A DNA stretch of 39,756 nt from Akkermansiaceae bacterium. GTDB taxonomy: Bacteria > Verrucomicrobiota > Verrucomicrobiia > Verrucomicrobiales > Akkermansiaceae. Each line of letters starts with the position of its first letter. Positions within the stretch are counted from its first letter, which is position 1. The notes beneath the pieces are model-generated. The model did no database searches and was not told the origin of the DNA. It saw only the letters and a list, made by a program, of their open reading frames with translations. The stretch is taken from NCBI GenBank assembly GCA_903888515.1, contig CAISTY010000024.1:1-39756 (forward strand), in the 5' to 3' direction. Of the stretch, positions 17,219-24,775 are shown piece after piece. Position numbers and translations under genes: made by a program.

Positions 17219-17535
17219 ACTTCAAAACTTTTGTTCTTGTCAGCTTATTCTTAGTATCATTTGTTGTATGTGGATGTGCTCGCAAACAAGGACTCAAAAG
17301 GCAAATCGGATTCGAAATAGGTGGGAAAGTTATTGAGCCGGACTTGCTTGATCGAGAAGAATTTGCAACTAAAGGAGGTACAGTGTATTCCTTTTATTTG
17401 AAGGATGGCTTTCGAGTAAAAGACGGGCAAGAGATTATATACAATAACATGCATGATCGCAACGACGTGACAATTAACACGTATGTTGATGGTAAGTTGA
17501 TTTCGGGTCAAACAATCTTTGACGTGCCGGAATGA
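17215..17535 (+). CDS. Small lipoprotein, candidate immunity protein of the second RHS tip (106 aa)
   Basis: ATG overlaps the toxin stop as ATGA, implying translational coupling. The N-terminus [21 protein letters not shown] has a lipoprotein signal with VCGC as lipobox. The mature part is about 85 residues, hydrophilic and mostly beta-like ([24 protein letters not shown]). It is strongly AT-rich like the toxin. Position and coupling make it the probable immunity protein, anchored on the periplasmic side. I recognise no family. Confidence 0.65.
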   Translation: MNFKTFVLVSLFLVSFVVCGCARKQGLKRQIGFEIGGKVIEPDLLDREEFATKGGTVYSFYLKDGFRVKDGQEIIYNNMHDRNDVTINTYVDGKLISGQTIFDVPE

Positions 17536-17646
17536 TCGAGGCGTCAAATCACCAAAAGCCGTAAGCGTGGTTCATAGCACCATCTGAACATTCTGGCTGA
17601 TGCATAGCATAGCAGTCATAGCTGGATATGAATGACCCAGATAACT

Positions 17647-18600
17647 GTTGCGGGCCGAATTGATATCGTATGAGATTCCCAAATTGACATCGTCGCTATT
17701 TTGCTAGATTGCCACGCTCTGATCGGGTTTCAGGTCCGCTATCATCGTAGTTTCGGCGCTTGATGATGACGCCGCCGGAAGTTGTCAGACGCCATGGGGC
17801 TTTGTCCTCGTTCCGCTCGGACCAAGCGGAGTGTCATTTTCTCCGCCGAAAATGAAGTTGACGAGCGCCCTCCGGGCGTGGCTCCGCCCCAAATCACGGG
17901 ATTTTGTGAGGCATGGCAGAGGACTCAAAATGCCGCGCCCATGACGTTGCAGGGGGCATGACCCGCGTTGTGCGTGGTCATGCCCCCTGACTTTTCCGGA
18001 CGGCATTCGTCGTCTCTGTTTTGAGTCTAACTGAATAGGTGACGCGGCTTTTGATGTCGAGCTGGTGGCGGAGTTGAAGGGTGGTGTTGAGGGAGAGTTG
18101 CCCGATGAGGATGAGGTTGTGGTTTTTGGGGAAGTCTTCCAACAGTTTGGGATCGTGGCGGATGATGGCGTTTTTGAGGACGGGTTTGCCGGTGCCGGGT
18201 TTGCCGAGGATGAGGCAGAGCCCGCCCTGCTGGCTGTGGACCTTGAGAACGTCGAAGTGGCGTTGCTGGTGTTCGAGGAGCGGGGCGTGTTCGTCGATGA
18301 TGAAGGGGTTGTGGCAGGTGTGCGGCGCTTGCCGTTGTTCCAGAACATTGTCTTGCCGCAAATACTTGCGTCCGGTTTTGCGGGACATGTCCGCTTTTAT
18401 TGCACTCATGCTGATGTTTGCTCCTTGGTTGTGCTCGTAAACGAGCTTGGTTAGTTGTGTTCTTTTGACCACAACCACAGAGCAGCACCCGCCACCCCAA
18501 CCGGTGTCAAACAGCAAGCCGTACCACCCCGAAAAACTACCCGATCAGTGGGTAATTTTAATTGTCGTCAGGGGGCAGTTTTAATTGTCGCCGCACAGTT
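17647..18600 (-). mobile_element. Right copy of the degraded AAA-ATPase insertion element, with direct-repeat ends
   Basis: The inner end (from 17647, GTTGCGGGCC) carries AATTGATATCG (17658-17668) and AATTGACATCG (17682-17692), 24 bp apart. The outer end carries TTTTAATTGTCG at 18556-18567 and 18579-18590, 23 bp apart. Spaced terminal repeats together with an AAA ATPase recall elements that use a DDE integrase with an ATPase helper (Tn7, Tn5053 and IS21 relatives), but no integrase gene remains and the exact family is not settled. The first 429 bp (17647-18075) are repeated in inverted orientation at 11771-12198. The outer limit is approximate. Confidence 0.7.
17978..18409 (-). pseudogene. 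Truncated ExeA/TnsC-like AAA ATPase of the insertion element
   Basis: From ATG 18409 the frame encodes about 143 aa; a longer frame from 18517 starts in low-quality sequence. GKPGTGKPVLKN is a Walker A motif in which the final Ser/Thr is Pro, probably abolishing nucleotide binding. NLILIGQLSLNTTLQLRHQLDIKSRVTYSVRL matches the sensor region of ExeA-type transposition ATPases, usually ILVGQPEL...L..RV...Y.L. The Walker B region is missing between them, so an internal deletion has removed part of the ATPase core. The C-terminal helical part is also absent. Confidence 0.65.
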
Positions 18601-18706
18601 CCGCCCAAAACTGTTCACTGTGCATATGTTTTGGTGCTAGAGGCGGCTGGCAGACCAACCGGTGGCGCAGCACGGTCAACCTTACCAAAAAAAATAAAAA
18701 AAATCA

Positions 18707-18736
18707 TTGACAGCTACCATGCGATGCACGATACGT
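18707..18736 (+). promoter_or_regulatory. Putative sigma70-type promoter of the PadR operon
   Basis: TTGACA at 18707-18712 is a perfect -35 box. About 17 bases further, GATACG (18730-18735) is a weak -10 match. The overlapping sequence GCGATGCACGATACGTGG contains near-repeated CGAT cores and is a natural place for PadR autorepression. The -10 assignment is tentative. Confidence 0.4.
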
Positions 18737-18768
18737 GGTGGCGCATGGCCAATTCGCAAGAGGCATTA

Positions 18769-19170
18769 ATGAAGGAGTTGTTTGAGAACTGGACGGTTCA
18801 GATGCGCAAGGGCGTGCTGGACCTGTGCATTCTCAAGGCTTTGTCGGCTGCGGAGTGGTATGGTTATGCGTTGGTGAAAGCGCTGGTTGCGGTGCCGGGA
18901 GTGGGAGTGGCGGAGGGTTCGATCTATCCGTTACTGGCGCGTTTGCGGCGGCAGGGATTGGTGACCACGAGGTTGGAGGAATCGCGCGAGGGGCCGGCGC
19001 GGAAGTATTATGCGGCCACGGCGGAGGGACGGGCTTTGGCGCGGGAGATGGAGTTGTATTTTGTGGAGATGCAGCGGGGGTTCGAGGGTCTGCAGACGCG
19101 CGTGGATTTCACCGGGCCTTCAGCAGAAACACAGGTTTCCGGTGGGAAACCAGGTTCCGAACAGGGTTGA
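18769..19170 (+). CDS. PadR-family transcriptional regulator
   Basis: The 133-residue protein has the PadR winged helix: MRKGVLDLCILKAL, WYGYALVKAL, EGSIYPLLARLRRQGLV, EGPARKYYAATAEGRAL, then a short C-terminal helix and a low-complexity tail. It would bind its own promoter as a dimer and release it on a ligand or stress signal. ATG 18769 has AAGAGG five bases upstream; the in-frame ATG 18745 would not fit that ribosome site. The gene ends 18 bp before the VIT/PEP-CTERM membrane protein, so the pair is almost certainly one transcription unit and the membrane protein the likely target of regulation. Confidence 0.92.
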   Translation: MKELFENWTVQMRKGVLDLCILKALSAAEWYGYALVKALVAVPGVGVAEGSIYPLLARLRRQGLVTTRLEESREGPARKYYAATAEGRALAREMELYFVEMQRGFEGLQTRVDFTGPSAETQVSGGKPGSEQG

Positions 19171-19188
19171 ACCTAACAAGATCACATC

Positions 19189-21786
19189 ATGAAAAACTGG
19201 ACGACACAGGCGGAACAACGGTTGACGGAATATTTGCGGGAACGCGCGGGCCGTGAAGGGTTTGACGGCGATGATGCGGCGGAATTGAAAGACGATTTGC
19301 GCCGCCACATCCACGAGGAAGCGGAGCGGACGGAAAGCGAGGTGATCGGCCTGATGCATCTGGAGAATATCCTCGGCCACCTCGACGCGGGCTACCGGCC
19401 GGTGGCGGCACCACCACGGGTTGTTAGAAAAAAGGGGCGATTCGGCGGATTCCAGTGTTGGACTTTCGGCGTGGTGCTGCCGGCGGCCATCCTGATCATC
19501 GAAATGCTGTCGGCGTTTTGTGGCGGGGTATTTTTCAATCCGGTGCCGACCTTGTGGCATGCGGGGTGGATCGCGTCGGTGCCGGTGCTCAACGCATGGC
19601 TGCTGCGCGGGGGCCGCGGGGCAGGCGAGAAATGGCGGGGAGCAGGTGCTGGATTTGCACTGGTGACGGCCATTTTTTACGGGTTGCTGTTCCTTCCGCT
19701 GATTCATTTGTCGCTCATTGCGTTGGTGTTTTTGGGGATTGGATTGCTGTCGTTGACACCGGTTCTAACCGCGATTGTGACTTGGTGGATAGGGCGGGTG
19801 GCATGGCACGCGCCAACGGAACCACGCGGATTCAAGACCGGCTGGTGGACGGGAGCGGTGGCGGCCGTGCTGGTGCTCGCCGCGTTGGAAGGACCCGCGC
19901 TGTGGACCCGCGCCAATCTAACATCAGCGCTGGCGGATGGGGAAGGCTCGGCGGCGGCGCTTTCCAGGCTGCGGGCATTCCATTCCGAGCGTTCGCTGCT
20001 GAAAGCCTGCTATGAAGGCAACCGCGGCACTGCGATGGGCACCGACATTTCCGGATGGATCCTCTCCAGTTGGAGAATTCCCGCAATGCTGCTGGGTGGG
20101 AGTAGTTTCCAGGCGCTTGATTCGGAAAAAGCGCGGGACGTGTTTTTCCGGGTGACGGGAAAACCTTTCAACTCGGTGAAGCCGCCCAAAACCGCCAGAG
20201 GCAACCCCGTGATGGGCCGCCGTGCGGATCCGCTAGAGGAAATGGAGTTCGACGGCTACGTGGGCGGAGATGCGGTGGCGGTGCGGCTGAAGAACCTGGA
20301 CTTGGCGGAATCCCGCTTCGACGGGCATGTGGACGGCGTGGCGCGAATCGGTTATGGCGAGTGGACGATGGTGTTTCGGAACGGTTCGAACGCGGTGAAG
20401 GAAGCCAGGTGTCAGGTGAAATTGCCAAGGGATGGCCGGGTTTCCAGGCTGACCTTGTGGGTGAATGGCGAACCCCGGGAGGCTGCTTTCAGCACGGTTG
20501 CAAAAGTCAAAGCCGCCTACAAAGCGGTGGCGGTGGTGCAGCGGCGTGATCCCGTGCTGGTCAACATGGTGGGGCCGGACACGGTGATGGTGCAGTGTTT
20601 TCCGGTACCGGCCCATGGCGAGATGAAAATCCGTTTCGGAGTGACGGCGCCGTTGGATGGCACCCGCTGGGAGCTGCCCCGGATCGTCGAGCGGAATTTC
20701 GGGCTGTCAGACGGGCTGGAACACGCGCTGTGGTTGCAAGGCGATTGCGCGTTCGAGTTGGCTGGCACGGGCAAGAAACTATCAGCTAACAAAGATGGCG
20801 ACGGTCACTCGCTGCCGGTCACGCTCGATGGCGCAACAGTCATGAATTCCGGCATTGCCTTATGCACCGGGCCGGTGCCGGATGAACCGGCAGCGGTCTG
20901 GTGTGAGGACCGATTTGCCAAACCCTCGGAACGTTTCCTGATCCGCGAGCCGACCACCGTGACCCGTCCGGCATCCCCTCAAGCGGTGATCGTGATCGAT
21001 GGTTCCGTTGCCATTGCCGCAGCGAAGGGTTGGATCACCAAGGCCATCGGGTGCGTGCCGGAGAATGAGTTATGCATTGTTCTTGCGGATGACCATGCCC
21101 GCCGCGTGACCTTGGCGGAACTCGCGGATTATCATTTTTCCGGCGGCAGGAACAACGAGCCGGCCCTGCGCGAAGCAATCCGCCTGGCCAAGGAATCCGG
21201 CGGCCCCATCATCTGGATCCATGGCCCGCAAGCCGTCAGGCTTTCGCAATCCGAAGCGCTCCTGCAACTGCTAGAGCGCGGCACGGCGCATCCGATCATT
21301 CACGAGGTGGAAGCAGTAGCCGGCCCCAACCGCCTGGCGGAAGCGATCTATCGGACGGGCTGCCTGCGTCGCGGGCCGAGCCTGCCGCAACCGGAAAAGG
21401 ACTGCGCGCGATTCTTGCAGGACCTGCGCAGGGAGCGGCGGGAAAACGCCTGGAAATGGCAACGCGCGGCCAGCGCCGCCAATCTGGCAGGCACGCAAGT
21501 GACGGATCAATTGGCGCGTTCCTGGGCGGCGGACGCGGCGGAAGACCCAGCTTCTAACATGACCGACGGCGCACGCTCGGAACTGGCCGCCCGCTATCAA
21601 TTGGTGACGCCGTTTTCAGGCGCGGTGGTTTTGGAAACGCAGGCGCAATACGACCAGTACGGACTCACCCCGGTGGATGGCGATGCCACGCCGCATATTC
21701 CCAACGTGCCGGAACCTTCGGTTAGCCTGTTGGTGATGCTGGCGGGAGCGGCGGCCGTGTTACGCCGCAAGCGGCTACCTGGCTGA
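19189..21786 (+). CDS. PEP-CTERM family integral membrane protein with VIT domain (865 aa)
   Basis: An N-terminal soluble helical segment (residues 1-80) is followed by several hydrophobic helices (about 85-240). A VIT-like region lies at about 395-490 (NGSNAVKEARCQVKLP...LTLWVNGEPREAAFS...AYKAVAVVQRRDP...FPVPAHGEMKIRFG). A von Willebrand-like region with VIVIDGSVAI follows near residue 605. The C-terminus NVPEPSVSLLVMLAGAAAVLRRKR is a PEP-CTERM sorting signal. This combination corresponds to the family annotated as PEP-CTERM integral membrane protein, linked to exosortase-dependent envelope functions; its biochemical role is not established. It is co-directional with the PadR gene just upstream. 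No exosortase gene is in the window. Confidence 0.82.
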   Translation: MKNWTTQAEQRLTEYLRERAGREGFDGDDAAELKDDLRRHIHEEAERTESEVIGLMHLENILGHLDAGYRPVAAPPRVVRKKGRFGGFQCWTFGVVLPAAILIIEMLSAFCGGVFFNPVPTLWHAGWIASVPVLNAWLLRGGRGAGEKWRGAGAGFALVTAIFYGLLFLPLIHLSLIALVFLGIGLLSLTPVLTAIVTWWIGRVAWHAPTEPRGFKTGWWTGAVAAVLVLAALEGPALWTRANLTSALADGEGSAAALSRLRAFHSERSLLKACYEGNRGTAMGTDISGWILSSWRIPAMLLGGSSFQALDSEKARDVFFRVTGKPFNSVKPPKTARGNPVMGRRADPLEEMEFDGYVGGDAVAVRLKNLDLAESRFDGHVDGVARIGYGEWTMVFRNGSNAVKEARCQVKLPRDGRVSRLTLWVNGEPREAAFSTVAKVKAAYKAVAVVQRRDPVLVNMVGPDTVMVQCFPVPAHGEMKIRFGVTAPLDGTRWELPRIVERNFGLSDGLEHALWLQGDCAFELAGTGKKLSANKDGDGHSLPVTLDGATVMNSGIALCTGPVPDEPAAVWCEDRFAKPSERFLIREPTTVTRPASPQAVIVIDGSVAIAAAKGWITKAIGCVPENELCIVLADDHARRVTLAELADYHFSGGRNNEPALREAIRLAKESGGPIIWIHGPQAVRLSQSEALLQLLERGTAHPIIHEVEAVAGPNRLAEAIYRTGCLRRGPSLPQPEKDCARFLQDLRRERRENAWKWQRAASAANLAGTQVTDQLARSWAADAAEDPASNMTDGARSELAARYQLVTPFSGAVVLETQAQYDQYGLTPVDGDATPHIPNVPEPSVSLLVMLAGAAAVLRRKRLPG

Positions 21787-21791
21787 ACTTT

Positions 21792-21911
21792 CCCATAACT
21801 CCCATAACTCCCATAACTCCCATGGGACCTATGGGACCTATGGGATCTATGGGACCTATGGGACCTATGGGACCTATGGGACCTATGGGACCTATGGGAC
21901 CTATGGGACTC
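21792..21911 (+). repeat. Minisatellite: CCCATAACT x3 and ATGGGACCT x9
   Basis: Three units of CCCATAACT (21792-21818) run into nine units of ATGGGACCT (21822-21902, the third with ATCT), and a last partial unit. Both repeats have nine bases, and the halves share a CCCAT/ATGGG complementary core. It sits between convergent genes (VIT protein and thioredoxin). On the plus strand a frame would read Met-Gly-Pro repeatedly, but it then runs antisense through trxA, so coding is unlikely. The ATGGGTCC-type complementarity between the halves could form a hairpin in the RNA. Copy number is probably variable. Confidence 0.9.
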
Positions 21912-21950
21912 ACAAAACTAACATTCACCCACAAATGCGCACCCCGTGCA

Positions 21951-22271
21951 TCAAACAAGCGCCAGCAACTTCGCCTTGAGCTGGTCCTTGGTGACGCTGG
22001 CACCGACGATCTGGTCTCTCACTTCGCCGTTCTTGAAGAACAGGAGCAGCGGGATGGAACGCACGTTGTATTTCACGGCGAGATCGCGGGCGTCATCCAC
22101 GTTCACCTTGCCAACCTTCGCCTGGCCATCGAGATCGGTGGCGACCTGATCGAGGACCGGGCCGATCATTTTGCATGGACCACACCATTCAGCCCAGAAA
22201 TCCACGAGGACGGGCACGTTGGAATCGATTACTTCGGATTGGAAATTCGTGTCGGTAAGTGTCAAAGCCAT
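21951..22271 (-). CDS. trxA: Thioredoxin
   Basis: This is a standard 106-residue thioredoxin: MALTLTDTNFQSEVI, VLVDFWAEWCGPCKM with the CGPC active site at residues 30-33, the cis-proline loop RSIPLLLFF, and G.V.D. followed by the last helix. It reduces protein disulfides in the cytoplasm. An upstream in-frame ATG (22286) would add MHGPR, which does not fit the family, so I use 22271. On this strand it is preceded by a 27-codon membrane ORF and a Pro-rich membrane protein, possibly one operon. Confidence 0.96.
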   Translation of the reverse strand: MALTLTDTNFQSEVIDSNVPVLVDFWAEWCGPCKMIGPVLDQVATDLDGQAKVGKVNVDDARDLAVKYNVRSIPLLLFFKNGEVRDQIVGASVTKDQLKAKLLALV

Positions 22272-22364
22272 GCGCGGACCATGCAACGGAATGGCTGGAA
22301 AGTCAAGAACCGCCTGCGCGGGTTGCGAGGCGGTTCCGGGCGATCGGAATCCGGAATTTTCCTG

Positions 22365-22448
22365 TCAACCGATAGGGAGTCCGCCAGCCACGAAAGCCAG
22401 ATAGAGGACGCCGAGGGCAAGCAGGATGTTGATGATGGGCCAAGCCAT
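22365..22448 (-). CDS. Candidate 27-residue single-span membrane protein
   Basis: A short frame from ATG 22448 to TGA 22365-22367 reads MAWPIINILLALGVLYLAFV followed by AGGLPIG: one clean hydrophobic helix with a short polar end and no charged residue inside. It lies between a Pro-rich C-terminally anchored membrane protein (ends 22473) and trxA, in the same direction, with 24 and 93 bp spacing. Such small proteins often modify larger membrane complexes. No strong ribosome site is visible, so conservation would be the deciding test. Confidence 0.4.
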   Translation of the reverse strand: MAWPIINILLALGVLYLAFVAGGLPIG

Positions 22449-22472
22449 GGTAGTGAATGGGTTGAAGGTGGG

Positions 22473-23075
22473 TTATTCGAAGAGTTGCATCCAATCGCCG
22501 GCCTTGGGATTGGGCGGGATGTCTTCGACGCTGATCCAGATATTGGAGATCATCAGTTGTAGAACCAGCACCGCGATGGCGGCAGCGAAGCCCACGCCAG
22601 AGAGGATATTGACGACGAGCGAGTAGGGTTCTTCTTCGACTTCCTCTTCCACCTTGAACATCGCGACTTGCGAAGTGGGTGCGAACGTGGCGCCCAGCGC
22701 TTGGGTGGGAGCCTGTAGTTGGACGGTGGCCTTGGGAAGAGTCGGGGTGCTGGAGGCGGGCGGTCTGAGGGCACTCGTCGGCGCGGAGGAACTCGCCAGA
22801 CGGATCGTCGGTGCCGGTGATACGCCGCTTTTGCCAGCCGGTCGCAGTGCAATCGTCGGCGCGGGCGCCGTCGGTGTCGGGGGGGCGCCCGGCACCGGCG
22901 GACGTACCGTCGGTGCCACCGACGGACGCGCCGACGGGGCTAGCGGCACGGTGGCGGAAGGAACCGCGGGTGGCGCGTCGGCCGCCTTCAACGTGACGCG
23001 AACGGTTTCCTTCTTCAGTGGCACGCTCGAGGTTTGTTTGGACGGGACGGGTGGTTGGTTATCGTTTTCGGTCAT
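22473..23075 (-). CDS. Pro/Ala-rich protein with C-terminal membrane anchor (200 aa)
   Basis: Residues 1-130 are low-complexity and rich in Pro, Ala, Thr and Ser (repeated APT and VRP patterns with spaced Lys/Arg), with no hydrophobic segment. After an acidic patch (EEEVEEEP) comes one transmembrane helix (LVVNILSGVGFAAAIAVLVLQLMI), then a short tail with DIPPNPKAGDWMQLFE. The topology suggests a long flexible cytoplasmic arm tethered to the membrane. I do not recognise a family. The low-complexity part explains the extensive open frames on the other strand. It heads a possible three-gene run with the 27-residue ORF and trxA. Confidence 0.75.
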   Translation of the reverse strand: MTENDNQPPVPSKQTSSVPLKKETVRVTLKAADAPPAVPSATVPLAPSARPSVAPTVRPPVPGAPPTPTAPAPTIALRPAGKSGVSPAPTIRLASSSAPTSALRPPASSTPTLPKATVQLQAPTQALGATFAPTSQVAMFKVEEEVEEEPYSLVVNILSGVGFAAAIAVLVLQLMISNIWISVEDIPPNPKAGDWMQLFE

Positions 23076-23210
23076 GTGCGCGCGGGAATGGAGTGCCTAA
23101 CACGGGAAGTAAGACAAGTTCTCCCCCGGATGTCAAACCCCCAGCGAAAAATTCCGTGTTTTTTTTAATGCTCTTTGGTCCGCCCCGTGTTTCCTATTGC
23201 CGCAGCCACC

Positions 23211-24743
23211 ATGAGCATTGAAAAGACCGCCATCACCCCGACCCGTGCCCAGGATTTTCCCGAGTGGTATCAGCAAGTCATCAAAGCCGCCGATTTGGCC
23301 GAAAACTCGGAGACCCGCGGCTGCATGGTGATCAAACCCTGGGGCTACGGGATTTGGGAACTGATCCAACAGCAACTCGACCGGAAATTCAAAGCCACCG
23401 GGCACCAGAATGCTTATTTTCCGCTGTTGATTCCTCTATCATATTTGGAGAAGGAAGCCGAACACGCCGCCGGCTTCGCCACCGAATGTGCCGTGGTTAC
23501 ACATCATCGCTTGGAAGCGGTGCAGGACGAAACCACCGGCAAAACCAAATTGATCCCCACTGGCGAACTGGCCGAGCCGTATGTCATCCGTCCGACGTCC
23601 GAAACGATCATCGGGGCGGCCTTTGCCCGCTGGATCGAATCCTACCGTGACCTGCCGCTACTCATCAACCAGTGGGCGAACGTGATGCGTTGGGAAATGC
23701 GCCCGCGCTTGTTCCTGCGCACCGCCGAGTTTCTTTGGCAGGAAGGCCACACCGCCCACGAGACCCGCGACGAAGCCGTCGCGGAAACCCGCATGATCCA
23801 CGGGCTCTACGCGGAATTCCTCCGCGACCACCTCGCCATCCCGGTGATCCCCGGCGAGAAGACCGCCCACGAACGCTTTCCCGGCGCGGACATGACTCTA
23901 ACAGTCGAGGCCATGGTGCAGGACCGCAAAGCCATCCAGGCCGGCACCTCGCATTACCTTGGCCAGAATTTCTCCAAAGCCCAAAACATCTGCTTCGCCG
24001 GCCGCGACGGTCAGATCCAGCACGCCCACACCACCTCGTGGGGTGTTTCCACCCGTTTGATCGGCACGCTTATCATGGCGCACGCCGACGATGACGGCTT
24101 GGTGCTGCCGCCACGCGTGGCCACCCAACAGATCGTCATCCTGCCGATCACTCCCAAAGACGACTCGCGCGCGGCGGTCATCGCGGCCTGCCATGCCCTG
24201 GCGGAAACCCTCCGCCACCATCTGTATCAGGGTGATCCCCTGCGCGTCCATGTCGATACCCGCGACCTCAGCGGCGGTGTCAAAAAATGGGAGTGGATCA
24301 AAAAAGGCGTGCCCCTCCGCATCGAGATCGGCCCGCGGGACATTGAGACCCGCAAGATCTGTGTCCAGCGCCGCGACCAGGCGGTGTCCGCCAAGGAGTT
24401 TCCAGACAAGGAGGATTTCATCCGCCGTGCCTCGGAAATCCTCGACGAGATCCATCAGAATCTGCTCCGGCGAGCCACCGACTTCCGCGACTCCAACATC
24501 ATCCCGTGCGCCACCCTCGACGCCTTTCACGCCCACTGGGCGCAGGACAACCCCGGCTGGCTCCACACCGCCTGGGCCGGCACGCCGGAACAGGAAGTGG
24601 AACTCTCCAAGCAGCACAAAATCACCATCCGCTGCATCCCGGTGGACGCCGCGTCCCTGCCCCTAACATTGCAGACCGGCGGCGCGTGTTTTCTAACTGG
24701 AAAGGACACCGCCACCCGCGTCCTGTGGGGGCGGAGTTATTAG
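23211..24743 (+). CDS. proS: Proline--tRNA ligase (archaeal/eukaryal-type architecture)
   Basis: Class II synthetase of about 510 residues without the bacterial editing insertion, so it is of the shorter ProS type. Visible motifs are MVIKPWGYGIWELIQQQLD, the class II motif 2 region NVMRWEMRPRLFLRTAEFLWQEGHTAH, QAGTSHYLGQNFSKA, and motif 3-like TTSWGVSTRLIG. The anticodon-binding domain has ATQQIVILPI, and a C-terminal zinc-binding-like end precedes LWGRSY. It charges tRNA-Pro in the cytoplasm. ATG 23211 (MSIEKTAITP) is preferred. The in-frame ATG at 23175 would add twelve residues without family support. The gene is divergent from the Pro-rich membrane protein across 135 bp, where promoters for both must lie. 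Confidence 0.95.
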   Translation: MSIEKTAITPTRAQDFPEWYQQVIKAADLAENSETRGCMVIKPWGYGIWELIQQQLDRKFKATGHQNAYFPLLIPLSYLEKEAEHAAGFATECAVVTHHRLEAVQDETTGKTKLIPTGELAEPYVIRPTSETIIGAAFARWIESYRDLPLLINQWANVMRWEMRPRLFLRTAEFLWQEGHTAHETRDEAVAETRMIHGLYAEFLRDHLAIPVIPGEKTAHERFPGADMTLTVEAMVQDRKAIQAGTSHYLGQNFSKAQNICFAGRDGQIQHAHTTSWGVSTRLIGTLIMAHADDDGLVLPPRVATQQIVILPITPKDDSRAAVIAACHALAETLRHHLYQGDPLRVHVDTRDLSGGVKKWEWIKKGVPLRIEIGPRDIETRKICVQRRDQAVSAKEFPDKEDFIRRASEILDEIHQNLLRRATDFRDSNIIPCATLDAFHAHWAQDNPGWLHTAWAGTPEQEVELSKQHKITIRCIPVDAASLPLTLQTGGACFLTGKDTATRVLWGRSY

Positions 24744-24775
24744 TCGGGTTGCGGCCTGCATGATGCGGGACGGGA

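Noticed and set aside
17785..18348. Ser/Thr/Asn/Pro-rich minus-strand frame overlapping the element ATPase
   Set aside because: It is a shifted frame of the ATPase and post-gene region with low-complexity composition. The ATPase motifs lie in the neighbouring frame.
21822..22562. Plus-strand frame starting with Met-Gly-Pro repeats (collagen-like)
   Set aside because: After the minisatellite it runs antisense through trxA and the Pro-rich protein gene, which are convincing genes on the minus strand.
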